Below, one piece after another: positions 18,394-27,059 of a DNA stretch of 64,000 nucleotides. Numbering within the stretch: the stretch's first letter is position 1; each line of letters begins with the position of its first letter. The notes beneath the pieces were generated by a model that was not told the DNA's origin, ran no database searches, and saw only the letters and a program-made list of their open reading frames with translations. The position numbers and the translations under genes are program-made. Source of the stretch: SM1-73 sp964588305 (GTDB lineage: Bacteria > Zixibacteria > MSB-5A5 > SM1-73); NCBI GenBank assembly GCA_964588305.1, contig CAZPOP010000016.1, positions 13,923 through 77,922 of the forward strand, in the 5' to 3' direction.

Positions 18394-20707
18394 ATCTCAG
18401 CGTCTCCATTGGGTTGGTAAGAGCAGCTTTGATCGACTGATAGCTGACCGTTGCGACAGCAAGAATCAACGCCGCCGCACCGGCCGCCAAGAAAATCCAG
18501 ACATCCAGACTGATCCGGTAAGCATAGACTTCAAGCATCCTATTCATGGTGAAATAGGCCAACGGCCAGGCGATCAGATTGGCCAGCAACACCCATTTGC
18601 CAAACTCCTTGATTAACAAGGAGGCAATTTGAGGGACGGTTGCGCCCAGCACCTTGCGAATCCCGATTTCCTTGGTGCGCTGTTCTGCACTAAAGGATGC
18701 CATGCCGAAAAGCCCCAAACAGGCGATAAACAATGCCAGAACGGTAAATGAGTTTATTATCTTCCCGATACGCTGATCTGTTCTGTAAAGCCTGTCGATT
18801 TTCTCGTCGAGGAACTGGTACTCGAAGGGTGCCCCGGGGACAAGCTTGGTCCAGGTGGCCTCCAGTGAGCCAATCAAATGAGAGATATCGCCCGGCTTCA
18901 TTTTCACCAGGAGGTACCTGAATGTATCGGGCCGGTAGTGAATGGCCAACGGTTTGATTTCGGAACGAAGCGAGCTGAAATTGAAATCTTCCACGACTCC
19001 TACGATGGTTGCGTCGAGGACTTGTTTTCCCAGGGGCGATTCCATGCCCATTGCCCGAACGGCCGCTTCATTGATAACCACGCTTCGGGATGTGTCCGAG
19101 ATGAACTTCTGTGAGAGAAACCTTCCCTGGGCCATATGGATTCCCAGGGTCCTGGCAAAATCATAATCAGCAAACAGGCGATAGATCAGAATGTCTCCCT
19201 GCACCTGCCCATCTCCCCATTCTTGGACCAGTGTGGACATGTGCAATCCGGTCGGGGGACCGGATACTGCCGAAATGCTCGCCACTCCTTCGGTTTTGGA
19301 TAGCTCGTTTTTCAGCAACTCGGATTTCCGGGGAGTGTCCCCCTTCAGGTTGACACAGAGCACCTGTTCTTTGTCGAATCCCAACTTCTGATTTCGGATG
19401 AAGTGAATCTGCCGACCGATCACCACAGTTCCGATGATCAAAGCAATGCTCAACACAAACTGCGAAGACACCAGCAGTCTGCGCAAAACCGCCTCTCTCG
19501 AACCCGAACGCCAGGATCCTTTCAGCACACTGGCCGGAGTCAGGGCGGAAAGGAAGAGGGCCGGGTAGCTGCCGGATATGGTGCCGGTGGCGACGGCCGT
19601 GCCCAGAAGAACGAGAATCACCGAGCCGTTCCTCAGTAGACTGAAGGAAAGCTGCTTGGCCGAAAGGTCGTTGAACAGAGGAAGAAATATCTCGACTAAG
19701 AGCAAAGAGAAACAGAGGGCAACCAGTGAAACCAGAATCGATTCCCCGAAAAACTGGAGCACGATCTCTTTCCGACTGGCCCCTACCACTTTTCTTAAGC
19801 CTACTTCCTTGCCCCGCTTCCCCGCGCGGGCGGTGGCTAAATTCATGTAGTTGATGCAGGCGGTCAGGAGAATGAAAGCAGCTATTATGGAAAACAAATA
19901 AATGGAGGACATGTCTTCGGATAGATGAATGTCGGTCACCGGCTGAAGTGAGAGTTTTACAATCGCTTCTTCGTCATGCCGTTTGATGATACCGGATATC
20001 TTTCCAGACAGCTCACCCGGGTTGGCATTCTCGGCAAGCAGTACGTAGGTTCTGTAAGCGTAACTATGCCAGCCATCGACGGCCATGTCGAATTCCTTCG
20101 CGGCAGAGAACGGGGCCACGAAATCGAATTCCACGTGCGAGTTGCGGGGGACATTCTCGATGACCCCGGTGACGTTGAAATTCACCCGGCCGTCAACTTG
20201 AAGGGTCTTTCCCATCGGATTCTCATCGCCGAAATACTTTGTTGCCATTCTCTGGGTGATGACTATGGAATTGGGCGACGGAAGCGCCCGGCTGGGCTCC
20301 CCCTCGATGAAACGGAAGGTGAACATGGTGAAAAACGATGGATCTGCAAATGCCAGACCGTCTTCGCCGAAGAATCTGTCCTCGTGCCGGATCACCCTGC
20401 CGGGGCGGATTCTGTGCCTGCAGGCATCAACGATCTCCGGATATTCGCTGATCAGGGTAGGCGCCAAGTCAGGAGGATTGACCGAAAAGGTCAATTCGTC
20501 CCCGTCGGCATATTTCTCGTAATCCGTGACCAGGTACAACCTCTCTGCATTCAGATGAAACTCATCATAGCTCAACTCATCCCGAACCCACAACACTATC
20601 AGAATGAAGCAGGCCATCCCCACGGCCAGACCAGCGATGTTGATAAACGAATAGCCCTTGTGTCTCAGTAGGTTTCTGAGGGCAACCACAAGGTAGTTCC
20701 TGAACAT
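18386..20707 (-). CDS. ABC transporter permease, two-module FtsX/MacB type (3)
   Basis: A 773-residue permease beginning MFRNYLVVALRNLLRHKGYS with INIAGLAVGMACFILIVLWV as its first span. The FtsX motifs are GKRGKEVGLRKVVGASRKEI and EQRTKEIGIRKVLGATVPQI. It ends NPMETLRYE. It overlaps the second ATPase gene by 8 bp and follows permease 4 by 40 bp. Like its paralogues it has a duplicated periplasmic and FtsX module, with the duplication visible within one chain. Export substrate unknown. Confidence 0.92.
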   Translation of the reverse strand: MFRNYLVVALRNLLRHKGYSFINIAGLAVGMACFILIVLWVRDELSYDEFHLNAERLYLVTDYEKYADGDELTFSVNPPDLAPTLISEYPEIVDACRHRIRPGRVIRHEDRFFGEDGLAFADPSFFTMFTFRFIEGEPSRALPSPNSIVITQRMATKYFGDENPMGKTLQVDGRVNFNVTGVIENVPRNSHVEFDFVAPFSAAKEFDMAVDGWHSYAYRTYVLLAENANPGELSGKISGIIKRHDEEAIVKLSLQPVTDIHLSEDMSSIYLFSIIAAFILLTACINYMNLATARAGKRGKEVGLRKVVGASRKEIVLQFFGESILVSLVALCFSLLLVEIFLPLFNDLSAKQLSFSLLRNGSVILVLLGTAVATGTISGSYPALFLSALTPASVLKGSWRSGSREAVLRRLLVSSQFVLSIALIIGTVVIGRQIHFIRNQKLGFDKEQVLCVNLKGDTPRKSELLKNELSKTEGVASISAVSGPPTGLHMSTLVQEWGDGQVQGDILIYRLFADYDFARTLGIHMAQGRFLSQKFISDTSRSVVINEAAVRAMGMESPLGKQVLDATIVGVVEDFNFSSLRSEIKPLAIHYRPDTFRYLLVKMKPGDISHLIGSLEATWTKLVPGAPFEYQFLDEKIDRLYRTDQRIGKIINSFTVLALFIACLGLFGMASFSAEQRTKEIGIRKVLGATVPQIASLLIKEFGKWVLLANLIAWPLAYFTMNRMLEVYAYRISLDVWIFLAAGAAALILAVATVSYQSIKAALTNPMETLRYE

Positions 20708-20747
20708 GAGTCTTTTCCTCCAGAGGCGTGAGTTTCAGAACAGCCGG

Positions 20748-23138
20748 TCATTCATATCTCAGAGAGTCCACCGGGTTGGCCAGGGCAGCCCTTATCGATT
20801 GGTAACTGACCGTGGCCAGGGCAATGATTAAGACCAGAGATCCAGAGAGCAGAAATAAGGTGCAGGTGATGTGGGTGCGATAGGCGAAGGTCTCCAGCCA
20901 GCGACCGATGGTCAGATACGCAACCGGCCAGGCTATGGCGTTGGCAATGAGCACCAGTATCACTATTTCCTTACATAACAGGCGGACTATACTGGTTACG
21001 GATGCCCCCAGAGCCTTTCTGATGCCTATTTCCTTGGTTCGCCGCTCGGCGCTGAAAGCTGCCAGGCCGAATAAACCCAAGCAGGCCACGAATACGGTAA
21101 GAAGGGAAAACGCGGTGAAGAGCATGCCCAGCTTTCTGTCGTCCTCGTAGTTTTTGCTCGTCACGTCTTCCAGAAAGGAGTACTCAAAGGGAACCTCAGG
21201 TGCGATTCGGTTCCAGATCTTCTCGACGTCAGTTATGCTTTGGCTGGTGAAGTCCGGCGGCAGTTTGGCGGCAATCAGCCGCCTGTCCTTTGTGGCAGCA
21301 AAAAGCGCCATGGGCAGGATCTCCTCGTGAAACGAGTGAAAATAGAAATCCCTCACCACGCCTACTACCTGGCATTCTTGGTCGCTTAAGTAAAGCTTGA
21401 ATCCGATCGGTTCGTCCATCTCGAATTCTCTGACCGCCACCTGGTTGATCAGGATTGAGTTGCCAGCGTCCGCTGCAAACTCCTGGGAGAAGTTCCTTCC
21501 TTTCACCAGTTGGATCCCGAAGGTCGAAAGGTAGTCCGGATCGACCCGCATACCGTGCAAAAGGGTTGGATCCTGGTCCAGTTTATCTTGAGGGCGGAGG
21601 CCGAAGAGATGGTGTCTTGGCTCTCCGGGAGCGCAGTCGGTCACGGTAACCGATGAGGCCAAGCCGCTTCCCAGGATTTCGGCCTTAACCAGCTCCTGTT
21701 TCTCCGGGGAAACTTCTTGTCCCGCGTCTATCAAAAGGATATTCTTATTATCAAATCCCAATTCGGTAGTCAAGGCATAGTCGATCTGCTGGTAGACGGC
21801 CAATGTCACGCACAAAAGGGCGATGGCGATTATGAATTGAAAAGCAACCAGGAACCTTCTGAGAAAGGATTTCGATCGGGTGCCGAAGACCTCACCCCTT
21901 AGAATCGAGGAAGGCTGGAATCTCGACAGCACCAATGCCGGGTAACTTCCGGAGAGCAGCCCCACGATCACGATCATGGCAAACATTGACAGCAAAAGCA
22001 GTGGATCGCCGAAGATGCTGATCTCCAGTTGCTGCTCTATGAAAGCTTCCAATCGGGGTTTGGCCATCTCAAAAAGCGCGACGCCAAAGACCATCGAAAT
22101 GAGGGTCAGCAGAATCGATTCGCTCAGGAATTGCCTGACCAGCTGAAACCGAAATGCGCCCAGAACCTTTCGAATTCCCACCTCCCTGACCCGGTGAGAG
22201 ACCCTGGCGGTGGAGAGATTGACAAAGTTGATGCAAGCGACCAGCAGGATCAGAAATGCCACACATCCGAAAACGTAAAGGTAAATCGGGTCGCCGTTTG
22301 GAGGCAGCTCGTAGCTTAGATTCGAGTGCAGATAGATATGCTTTAATGGTTGAAGTTGGAGCAGGTAGTTTTTAGCTTCGTCCTCGCCCATATGTTGCTG
22401 CAAAAGTGCGGGGAGCTTCTTCTCGATTTCTGCGGGATTGGCGCCTTCCCTCAAGAGCACATAGGTGTAATCCTGAAAAAGGTCAGTCCACGACTGGGTG
22501 TCCATCCCGATCTTTTCAAGAGTGGAGTACGAGATTACGAAATCTGTCTTCAATTGTGTATTGGCGGGAATCTTCTCGAAAACCCCTGTAATCTGCAAAT
22601 CGTATTCCTCTTTCACCCGGATGGTCTTCCCGATTGGACTCCGGTTGCCGAAATGAAGCTCCCCCAGTTCCTGGGATATGATCACCGAATAAGGCGCTTC
22701 CAGAGCGGTTTGAGGGTTGCCTTCCTTCAGGGGCAAGGTAAAGATCTTCAGGAAGTCAGGCTCCGCGGCCAATCCCTCCCTCTCCTCAACCATCCCATCC
22801 TGCTTGAATTCGAGGGGCAAGGTCCATAGACGACCTCCAAGCCGTCTGATCCTCACCACCCGTTCGATCTCCGGAAAAGCTTCCTTTGCAGCCGGTCCGA
22901 CTGCGGGCATTATGCTGGCCATGGACACCTGGGAACCCCCAAGAGCCCATAGGCCATCGATTCGGTAGATCCGGTCTTTGTTTCGGTGGCAATTCTCGAA
23001 ACTCAGTTCGTTGTTTATGTAACCGATGATAAGCAGGCATCCGGCCAGCCCGATGGCCAAGCCCAGTATATTGATCGCGGTATAGAGTTTTTGTCTGGTC
23101 AGATTTCGTACCGCCGAATTGATGTAATTTCTAAACAC
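20748..23138 (-). CDS. ABC transporter permease, two-module FtsX/MacB type (4)
   Basis: A 796-residue permease beginning MFRNYINSAVRNLTRQKLYT. Its first span is NILGLAIGLAGCLLIIGYI. Two FtsX motifs are seen, SHRVREVGIRKVLGAFRFQL and ERRTKEIGIRKALGASVTSI, with the end NPVDSLRYE. It is the first permease of the operon, 90 bp after the first ATPase gene. It has a long first periplasmic region with FKQDGMVEEREGLAAEPDFL. It should pair with the ATPase encoded upstream and the HlyD adaptor. Confidence 0.92.
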   Translation of the reverse strand: MFRNYINSAVRNLTRQKLYTAINILGLAIGLAGCLLIIGYINNELSFENCHRNKDRIYRIDGLWALGGSQVSMASIMPAVGPAAKEAFPEIERVVRIRRLGGRLWTLPLEFKQDGMVEEREGLAAEPDFLKIFTLPLKEGNPQTALEAPYSVIISQELGELHFGNRSPIGKTIRVKEEYDLQITGVFEKIPANTQLKTDFVISYSTLEKIGMDTQSWTDLFQDYTYVLLREGANPAEIEKKLPALLQQHMGEDEAKNYLLQLQPLKHIYLHSNLSYELPPNGDPIYLYVFGCVAFLILLVACINFVNLSTARVSHRVREVGIRKVLGAFRFQLVRQFLSESILLTLISMVFGVALFEMAKPRLEAFIEQQLEISIFGDPLLLLSMFAMIVIVGLLSGSYPALVLSRFQPSSILRGEVFGTRSKSFLRRFLVAFQFIIAIALLCVTLAVYQQIDYALTTELGFDNKNILLIDAGQEVSPEKQELVKAEILGSGLASSVTVTDCAPGEPRHHLFGLRPQDKLDQDPTLLHGMRVDPDYLSTFGIQLVKGRNFSQEFAADAGNSILINQVAVREFEMDEPIGFKLYLSDQECQVVGVVRDFYFHSFHEEILPMALFAATKDRRLIAAKLPPDFTSQSITDVEKIWNRIAPEVPFEYSFLEDVTSKNYEDDRKLGMLFTAFSLLTVFVACLGLFGLAAFSAERRTKEIGIRKALGASVTSIVRLLCKEIVILVLIANAIAWPVAYLTIGRWLETFAYRTHITCTLFLLSGSLVLIIALATVSYQSIRAALANPVDSLRYE

Positions 23139-23228
23139 GTCTTTTGTCCTCCTTATTCATGCCATTCCGCTTCCGCCGGGTTAGTCAGGATACCGGGAGG
23201 CGGTGAAAGCTCCGCTTTTGCCTGGGCA

Positions 23229-23918
23229 CTAGAGATGGAACTTCTCCCTGATGTTCTCCGTGACGACATGTCCGTCAAAGAGGTTGATGGTCCTTTGCCC
23301 GCACTCGGCGTAGGCGGGTGAGTGAGTTACCATGACGATGGTGGTGCCCGCTTCGTTCAGCGCGCTCAAGAGCTGCATGACTTCATCACCGTGTCTGGAA
23401 TCTAAGTTCCCGGTGGGCTCGTCTGCTAAGATCAGTTTGGGATTGGCCACCACCGCTCGGGCCACCGCCACTCTCTGTTGCTGTCCTCCAGAGAGCTGTT
23501 GGGGGAAGTGATTCCGGCGGGCCATTATCTGCGTCTGCTCCAAGACCTCTTCAACCCGCTTTCTCCTTTGAGAGGAAGAGATTCCCAGATAAAGCAGAGG
23601 TAGTTCCACATTCTCGAACACGGTAAGCTCGTCGATCAGATTGAAACTCTGAAACACGAAGCCGAGGCTTCCCTTTCTGAGATTGGCTCTCTTCCTCTCG
23701 GAATACCTGGACACCTCCGTCCCCAGAAGATGATACTCGCCCTCGCTGGGATTATCCAGAAGCCCCAAGAGATTCAGAAGGGTGGATTTGCCGCATCCGG
23801 ACGGACCCATGATGGCGACGAATTCTCCTTCCTTGATCTCAAGATTGATGTTCTCCAGGGCCGTCGTCTCGACCTCCTCGGTGGTGTAGATCTTCTTCAA
23901 ATTCACTATTCGAATCAT
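23229..23918 (-). CDS. ABC transporter ATP-binding protein, MacB/LolD type (1)
   Basis: A 229-residue ATPase of the standard MacB/LolD length. The Walker A motif MGPSGCGKSTLLNLLGLLD is near residues 37-55. The Q-loop region is GFVFQSFNLIDELTVFENVE, the signature is LSGGQQQRVAVARAVVANP, and Walker B is LILADEPTGNLDS. All catalytic motifs are canonical, unlike the second ATPase of the operon. It starts 11 bp after the adaptor gene. It powers the permeases by ATP hydrolysis at the cytoplasmic face. Confidence 0.95.
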   Translation of the reverse strand: MIRIVNLKKIYTTEEVETTALENINLEIKEGEFVAIMGPSGCGKSTLLNLLGLLDNPSEGEYHLLGTEVSRYSERKRANLRKGSLGFVFQSFNLIDELTVFENVELPLLYLGISSSQRRKRVEEVLEQTQIMARRNHFPQQLSGGQQQRVAVARAVVANPKLILADEPTGNLDSRHGDEVMQLLSALNEAGTTIVMVTHSPAYAECGQRTINLFDGHVVTENIREKFHL

Positions 23919-23929
23919 GGAACGCTCCT

Positions 23930-25186
23930 TTATCTGTCTTTGAACGTGAGTTTATCGAAATCCCCAAACGTGTCGTATGATGAGGTGATAACGCACTCTC
24001 CCGGTTCCAGGCCCTCCAACACCTCGTAGACCTGGGTATTGTACCTGCCCAGCCGGATTTTGCGCTTGGTGGCAAACTCTCCTGATTCATCCAACACATA
24101 TGCCCAGTTCCCCCCAGTATCATTATAGAATCCTCCTCGGGCCAGCATAACTGCCTGAGACAGCTCGCCTAAGGCAAGTCTTATCTGAACGCTTTGCCCT
24201 CTTCTCATTCCCTCAGGTTCTGTATCCATGAACTCCATATCCACCTGGAATCTTCCGTCCCTCACCTCGGGATAAACCTTGGAACTTGCCACCCGGTATG
24301 TCTTTCCTGCTATCTTCACCTCACCCTCCTGTCCAGTGCTGATCCTGGAGATATAATATTCATCCACGTTGGCGCTGATCTTGAATCCCTCCAGCACGTC
24401 GATCTGCCCCAGCCGCTCGCCCGAGGCCTTTAACTGACCCACCTCTGCGTTGAGAGAAGTGAGATGTCCGGCAATAGGGGCCGTGAGGACCAAATTCTCC
24501 AGCTTGTGCCTGATGATTTTCAGATTGGCCTGCATCCTGTCGATTGATGCCTCCAGCTGTTTTATCTGGATAGCCCGAAGGGTCGAATCCTGTTTCTGGG
24601 TCTCAAGAGTCAATTCTCTTTTCCTGTTCCAGTACTCATATTCATCTTGCGCCTGCTCATATTCGTGCTGCGAGATCAACCCCTTCTCCTTCAGTTTTAC
24701 GCACTGCTGATGTTTTCGTTTCGCATCCCCGATCTGGCGATCGATCTCCAGAAGATCTGCCCGAAGCATGAGAGTGTTCTGCTCCATGAGAAGCCGGGTG
24801 TTGCGCAGGTTGTTCATCTGCTCGAAGAGCTGGGCTTCCCGGTACATGACGTCAAGATGGAGATCGGTGTTGTCCAGCTGGAGAATCCTGTCCCCCAGGT
24901 TGAGATAGCTTCCCTCCTCCAGAAACACCTGTACCACCGTCCCTCCCTGGGTGGCGTCAAGATAGAATGTTTTGATCGGAACTATAGTTCCGCTGACCGC
25001 GATGAACTCCTGAAAATCGCCGAACTCCACCTCTGAGATGGTCAATTTGCTGGACTCAATCCTGAGATTGGAGCCACCGCCGACCGTCAAAAGCCCATAG
25101 GCCACAAGGAGGACGAAGATCGTCGTACCGGACATCCAGGCGATCTTTTTGGGCGTCCATTTCTTCTTTGGTATGATGCGATCCAT
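23930..25186 (-). CDS. HlyD/MacA-family membrane-fusion (periplasmic adaptor) protein
   Basis: A 418-residue protein with a short cytoplasmic tail, one membrane span (about 17-36) and an extracytoplasmic adaptor. The lipoyl-like half is followed by a long coiled coil (about 110-220, with ASIDRMQANLKIIRHKLENL) and the second lipoyl half with VLTAPIAGHLTSLNAEVGQL. A beta-barrel and membrane-proximal domain complete it. It would link the permeases to an outer-membrane channel, which is not encoded here. It heads the operon as seen today. A partial copy of its own first 50 or so codons lies immediately upstream (25190-25388). The ribosome site AAAGGATGG precedes the ATG closely. Confidence 0.9.
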   Translation of the reverse strand: MDRIIPKKKWTPKKIAWMSGTTIFVLLVAYGLLTVGGGSNLRIESSKLTISEVEFGDFQEFIAVSGTIVPIKTFYLDATQGGTVVQVFLEEGSYLNLGDRILQLDNTDLHLDVMYREAQLFEQMNNLRNTRLLMEQNTLMLRADLLEIDRQIGDAKRKHQQCVKLKEKGLISQHEYEQAQDEYEYWNRKRELTLETQKQDSTLRAIQIKQLEASIDRMQANLKIIRHKLENLVLTAPIAGHLTSLNAEVGQLKASGERLGQIDVLEGFKISANVDEYYISRISTGQEGEVKIAGKTYRVASSKVYPEVRDGRFQVDMEFMDTEPEGMRRGQSVQIRLALGELSQAVMLARGGFYNDTGGNWAYVLDESGEFATKRKIRLGRYNTQVYEVLEGLEPGECVITSSYDTFGDFDKLTFKDR

Positions 25187-25388
25187 CCTTTATCCTCAAT
25201 TCAAGGAACGAGTCATCGAAAACATCAATCTCCATCGAGATCGTCACCTGACTGCATTCCAGCCGCAGCGTCCAACTCCCGCCAATCATCGCCAGGGTGC
25301 AGAAGAAAACGAGAAGGAGGGCCGCTGTACCACAAATCCAAGCCAACTCGACGGGAATCATTCTTCTGTTTTTTATGTCGCGTTTCAT
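25056..25388 (-). pseudogene. truncated second HlyD-type adaptor (5' remnant), reading into the intact gene
   Basis: From ATG at 25388 the frame reads MKRDIKNRRMIPVELAWICG, then a membrane span and GGSWTLRLECSQVTIS. This aligns residue by residue with the start of the adjacent adaptor (TPKKIAWMSG ... GGGSNLRIESSKLTIS). The likeness fades after about 55 residues, near 25200, where the frame runs into the next gene's ribosome site and then out of frame through its first 130 bp. I read it as the 5' end of a duplicated adaptor gene left by deletion. A short functional membrane peptide is the alternative. It is the first frame after the sigma54-type promoter at 25461-25474. Confidence 0.55.
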
Positions 25389-25459
25389 TTCTGAATCCAA
25401 GTCAGAACTATCAAAAAACTTCGTTTCCAGAACTGAACTCTTTCTTAGTTATTGTATTG

Positions 25460-25477
25460 AGCAAATAAGATGCCGAG
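25460..25477 (-). promoter_or_regulatory. sigma54-type promoter of the HlyD/ABC operon
   Basis: On the minus strand the sequence reads CGGCATCTTATTTGCTC. GG (25474-25473) and GC (25462-25461) are exactly 10 bp apart, as sigma54 requires, with GGCA and TTTGCT matching the -24 and -12 boxes. Transcription would start near 25449. The divergent gene encodes a sigma54-dependent response regulator, which fits well. Confidence 0.65.
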
Positions 25478-25635
25478 GCAGCTAAGTCGTGTAAAGTCAA
25501 ACAGATCGGCAAAGCTGCTGTAAATATAAGTATCCGGTTGTGAAACAATTGCTGTTCGATTCCGTACAGTATAGTAACAGAGAAGAAAGAGTCTGAATGT
25601 GAAATGGCGATCTCGAATCTGAGTCTGCAGTCCAA

Positions 25636-25659
25636 GCCGCTTGACATCATTCAAGCGGC
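25636..25659. promoter_or_regulatory. perfect 9-bp inverted repeat, likely activator binding site
   Basis: GCCGCTTGA (25636-25644) and TCAAGCGGC (25651-25659) flank a 6-bp spacer. It lies about 190 bp upstream of the sigma54-type start point of the ABC operon, a normal distance for an enhancer site of an NtrC-type activator, and directly in front of the regulator gene itself. Binding there could also give autoregulation. A hairpin in the regulator's leader RNA is the alternative. Confidence 0.5.
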
Positions 25660-25679
25660 GAGATTCTGAAGAGATGGAA

Positions 25680-27059
25680 ATGAGTGATATCGGATCAGGC
25701 AGGATATTGGTAGTTGACGACGACGAGGACGTGTTGAGGGCAGCCCGGCTCCTTCTGAAACGCCACGTGTCACTGGTTCGCACTGAGAAGGAACCTAAGA
25801 GGCTTCCTTCTCTTCTGGACAGGGAGGACTATGACTTGATTCTCCTGGACATGAATTTCGCCCGCGACGTCTCCAGTGGCCAGGAGGGATTTGACTGGTT
25901 GGGCAAGATCCTGCAAATCGATCCTATGGCCGTGGTGATCCTGATCACGGCTTACGGAGACGTGGAGATGGCGGTGCAGGCCATAAAGGCGGGAGCTTTT
26001 GATTTCGTGCAGAAACCGTGGCAAAACGAAAAGCTTTTGGCAACCGTCTCTGCAGGGATGAAATTAAAATGGTCACAGGCCAAGGTGGAGAGTCTCAAGT
26101 CCAGAGAGAAGCAGCTTTACGCTGATCTCAATCAGAAATTTCAGGATTTCATCGGAGACTCAGCAGCAATGCACCAGGTTTTCTCAACCATTCGAAAAGT
26201 TGCCGGGACCGATGCCAACGTTTTGATCTTGGGTGAGAACGGGACTGGAAAGGAACTGGTGGCAAGGGAGATTCATCGACAATCCTCCAGGTCCGATGAA
26301 GCCTTTATTTCCGTGGATATGGGGGCCGTAGCGGAGACCCTTTTTGAGAGCGAACTGTTCGGTCATCTCAAAGGAGCGTTCACCGATGCTAAGGAAAACC
26401 GGGCGGGGAGATTCGAGATGGCATCAGGAGGCACCCTCTTTTTGGATGAGATAGGGAATCTTCATCTCCCGCTTCAGGCAAAGCTTTTGGCCGCCCTGCA
26501 GAACCGCCTGGTGACCCGGGTGGGCTCCAACACGCCCATATCCATAGACATCAGGCTGATTTGCGCCACCAACATGCAAATTCATGAGATGGTGGAACAA
26601 AACCGCTTTCGCCAGGATCTGCTTTACCGAATCAACACGGTGGAGATAGAGCTTCCCCCTCTTCGAGAACACACCGAGGATATTCCTCTTTTGGCCAATC
26701 ACTTTCTGGACATCTATTGCAGGAAATACAAAAAGTCAACCAAGAAGATTCAGGCGTCGACTCTAAAAAGACTTGAGAAGTACGATTGGCCGGGCAACGT
26801 TAGGGAGCTGCGGCATGCGGTGGAGAGGGCAGTGATCATGACCGATTCGGATGCGCTGGGGCCGGAGGACTTCTTTCTCCCGGATTCAAGGACCACCAGG
26901 GACGGTGTGACGCTGGACACCTACAATCTGGGCGAGGTCGAAGAGAAGGTAATCCGGGCCGTTCTGATTAAATACCAGGGCAACATCTCCCATGCAGCCA
27001 AGGAACTCGGCCTCACCAGAACCTCACTTTATCGGAGAATGCAGAAATATGGCCTTTAG
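25680..27059 (+). CDS. sigma54-dependent response regulator (NtrC family)
   Basis: About 459 residues: receiver (3-125), AAA+ (about 155-390) and Fis-type helix-turn-helix (about 420-455). The receiver has VVDDDEDVLRAARLLL and the phosphoacceptor in LILLDMNFARD. The AAA+ domain has Walker A GENGTGKE, the loop FGHLKGAFTDAKENR, where GAFTGA is GAFTDA, and Walker B GGTLFLDEIGNL. The end ELGLTRTSLYRRMQKYGL is the DNA-binding helix. ATG at 25680 is preferred over the TTG at 25641, which falls in the palindrome, because GAAGAG lies 6 nt before it. It overlaps the kinase gene by 11 bp and is divergent from the ABC operon with a sigma54 promoter between, so it probably activates that operon. Confidence 0.93.
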   Translation: MSDIGSGRILVVDDDEDVLRAARLLLKRHVSLVRTEKEPKRLPSLLDREDYDLILLDMNFARDVSSGQEGFDWLGKILQIDPMAVVILITAYGDVEMAVQAIKAGAFDFVQKPWQNEKLLATVSAGMKLKWSQAKVESLKSREKQLYADLNQKFQDFIGDSAAMHQVFSTIRKVAGTDANVLILGENGTGKELVAREIHRQSSRSDEAFISVDMGAVAETLFESELFGHLKGAFTDAKENRAGRFEMASGGTLFLDEIGNLHLPLQAKLLAALQNRLVTRVGSNTPISIDIRLICATNMQIHEMVEQNRFRQDLLYRINTVEIELPPLREHTEDIPLLANHFLDIYCRKYKKSTKKIQASTLKRLEKYDWPGNVRELRHAVERAVIMTDSDALGPEDFFLPDSRTTRDGVTLDTYNLGEVEEKVIRAVLIKYQGNISHAAKELGLTRTSLYRRMQKYGL

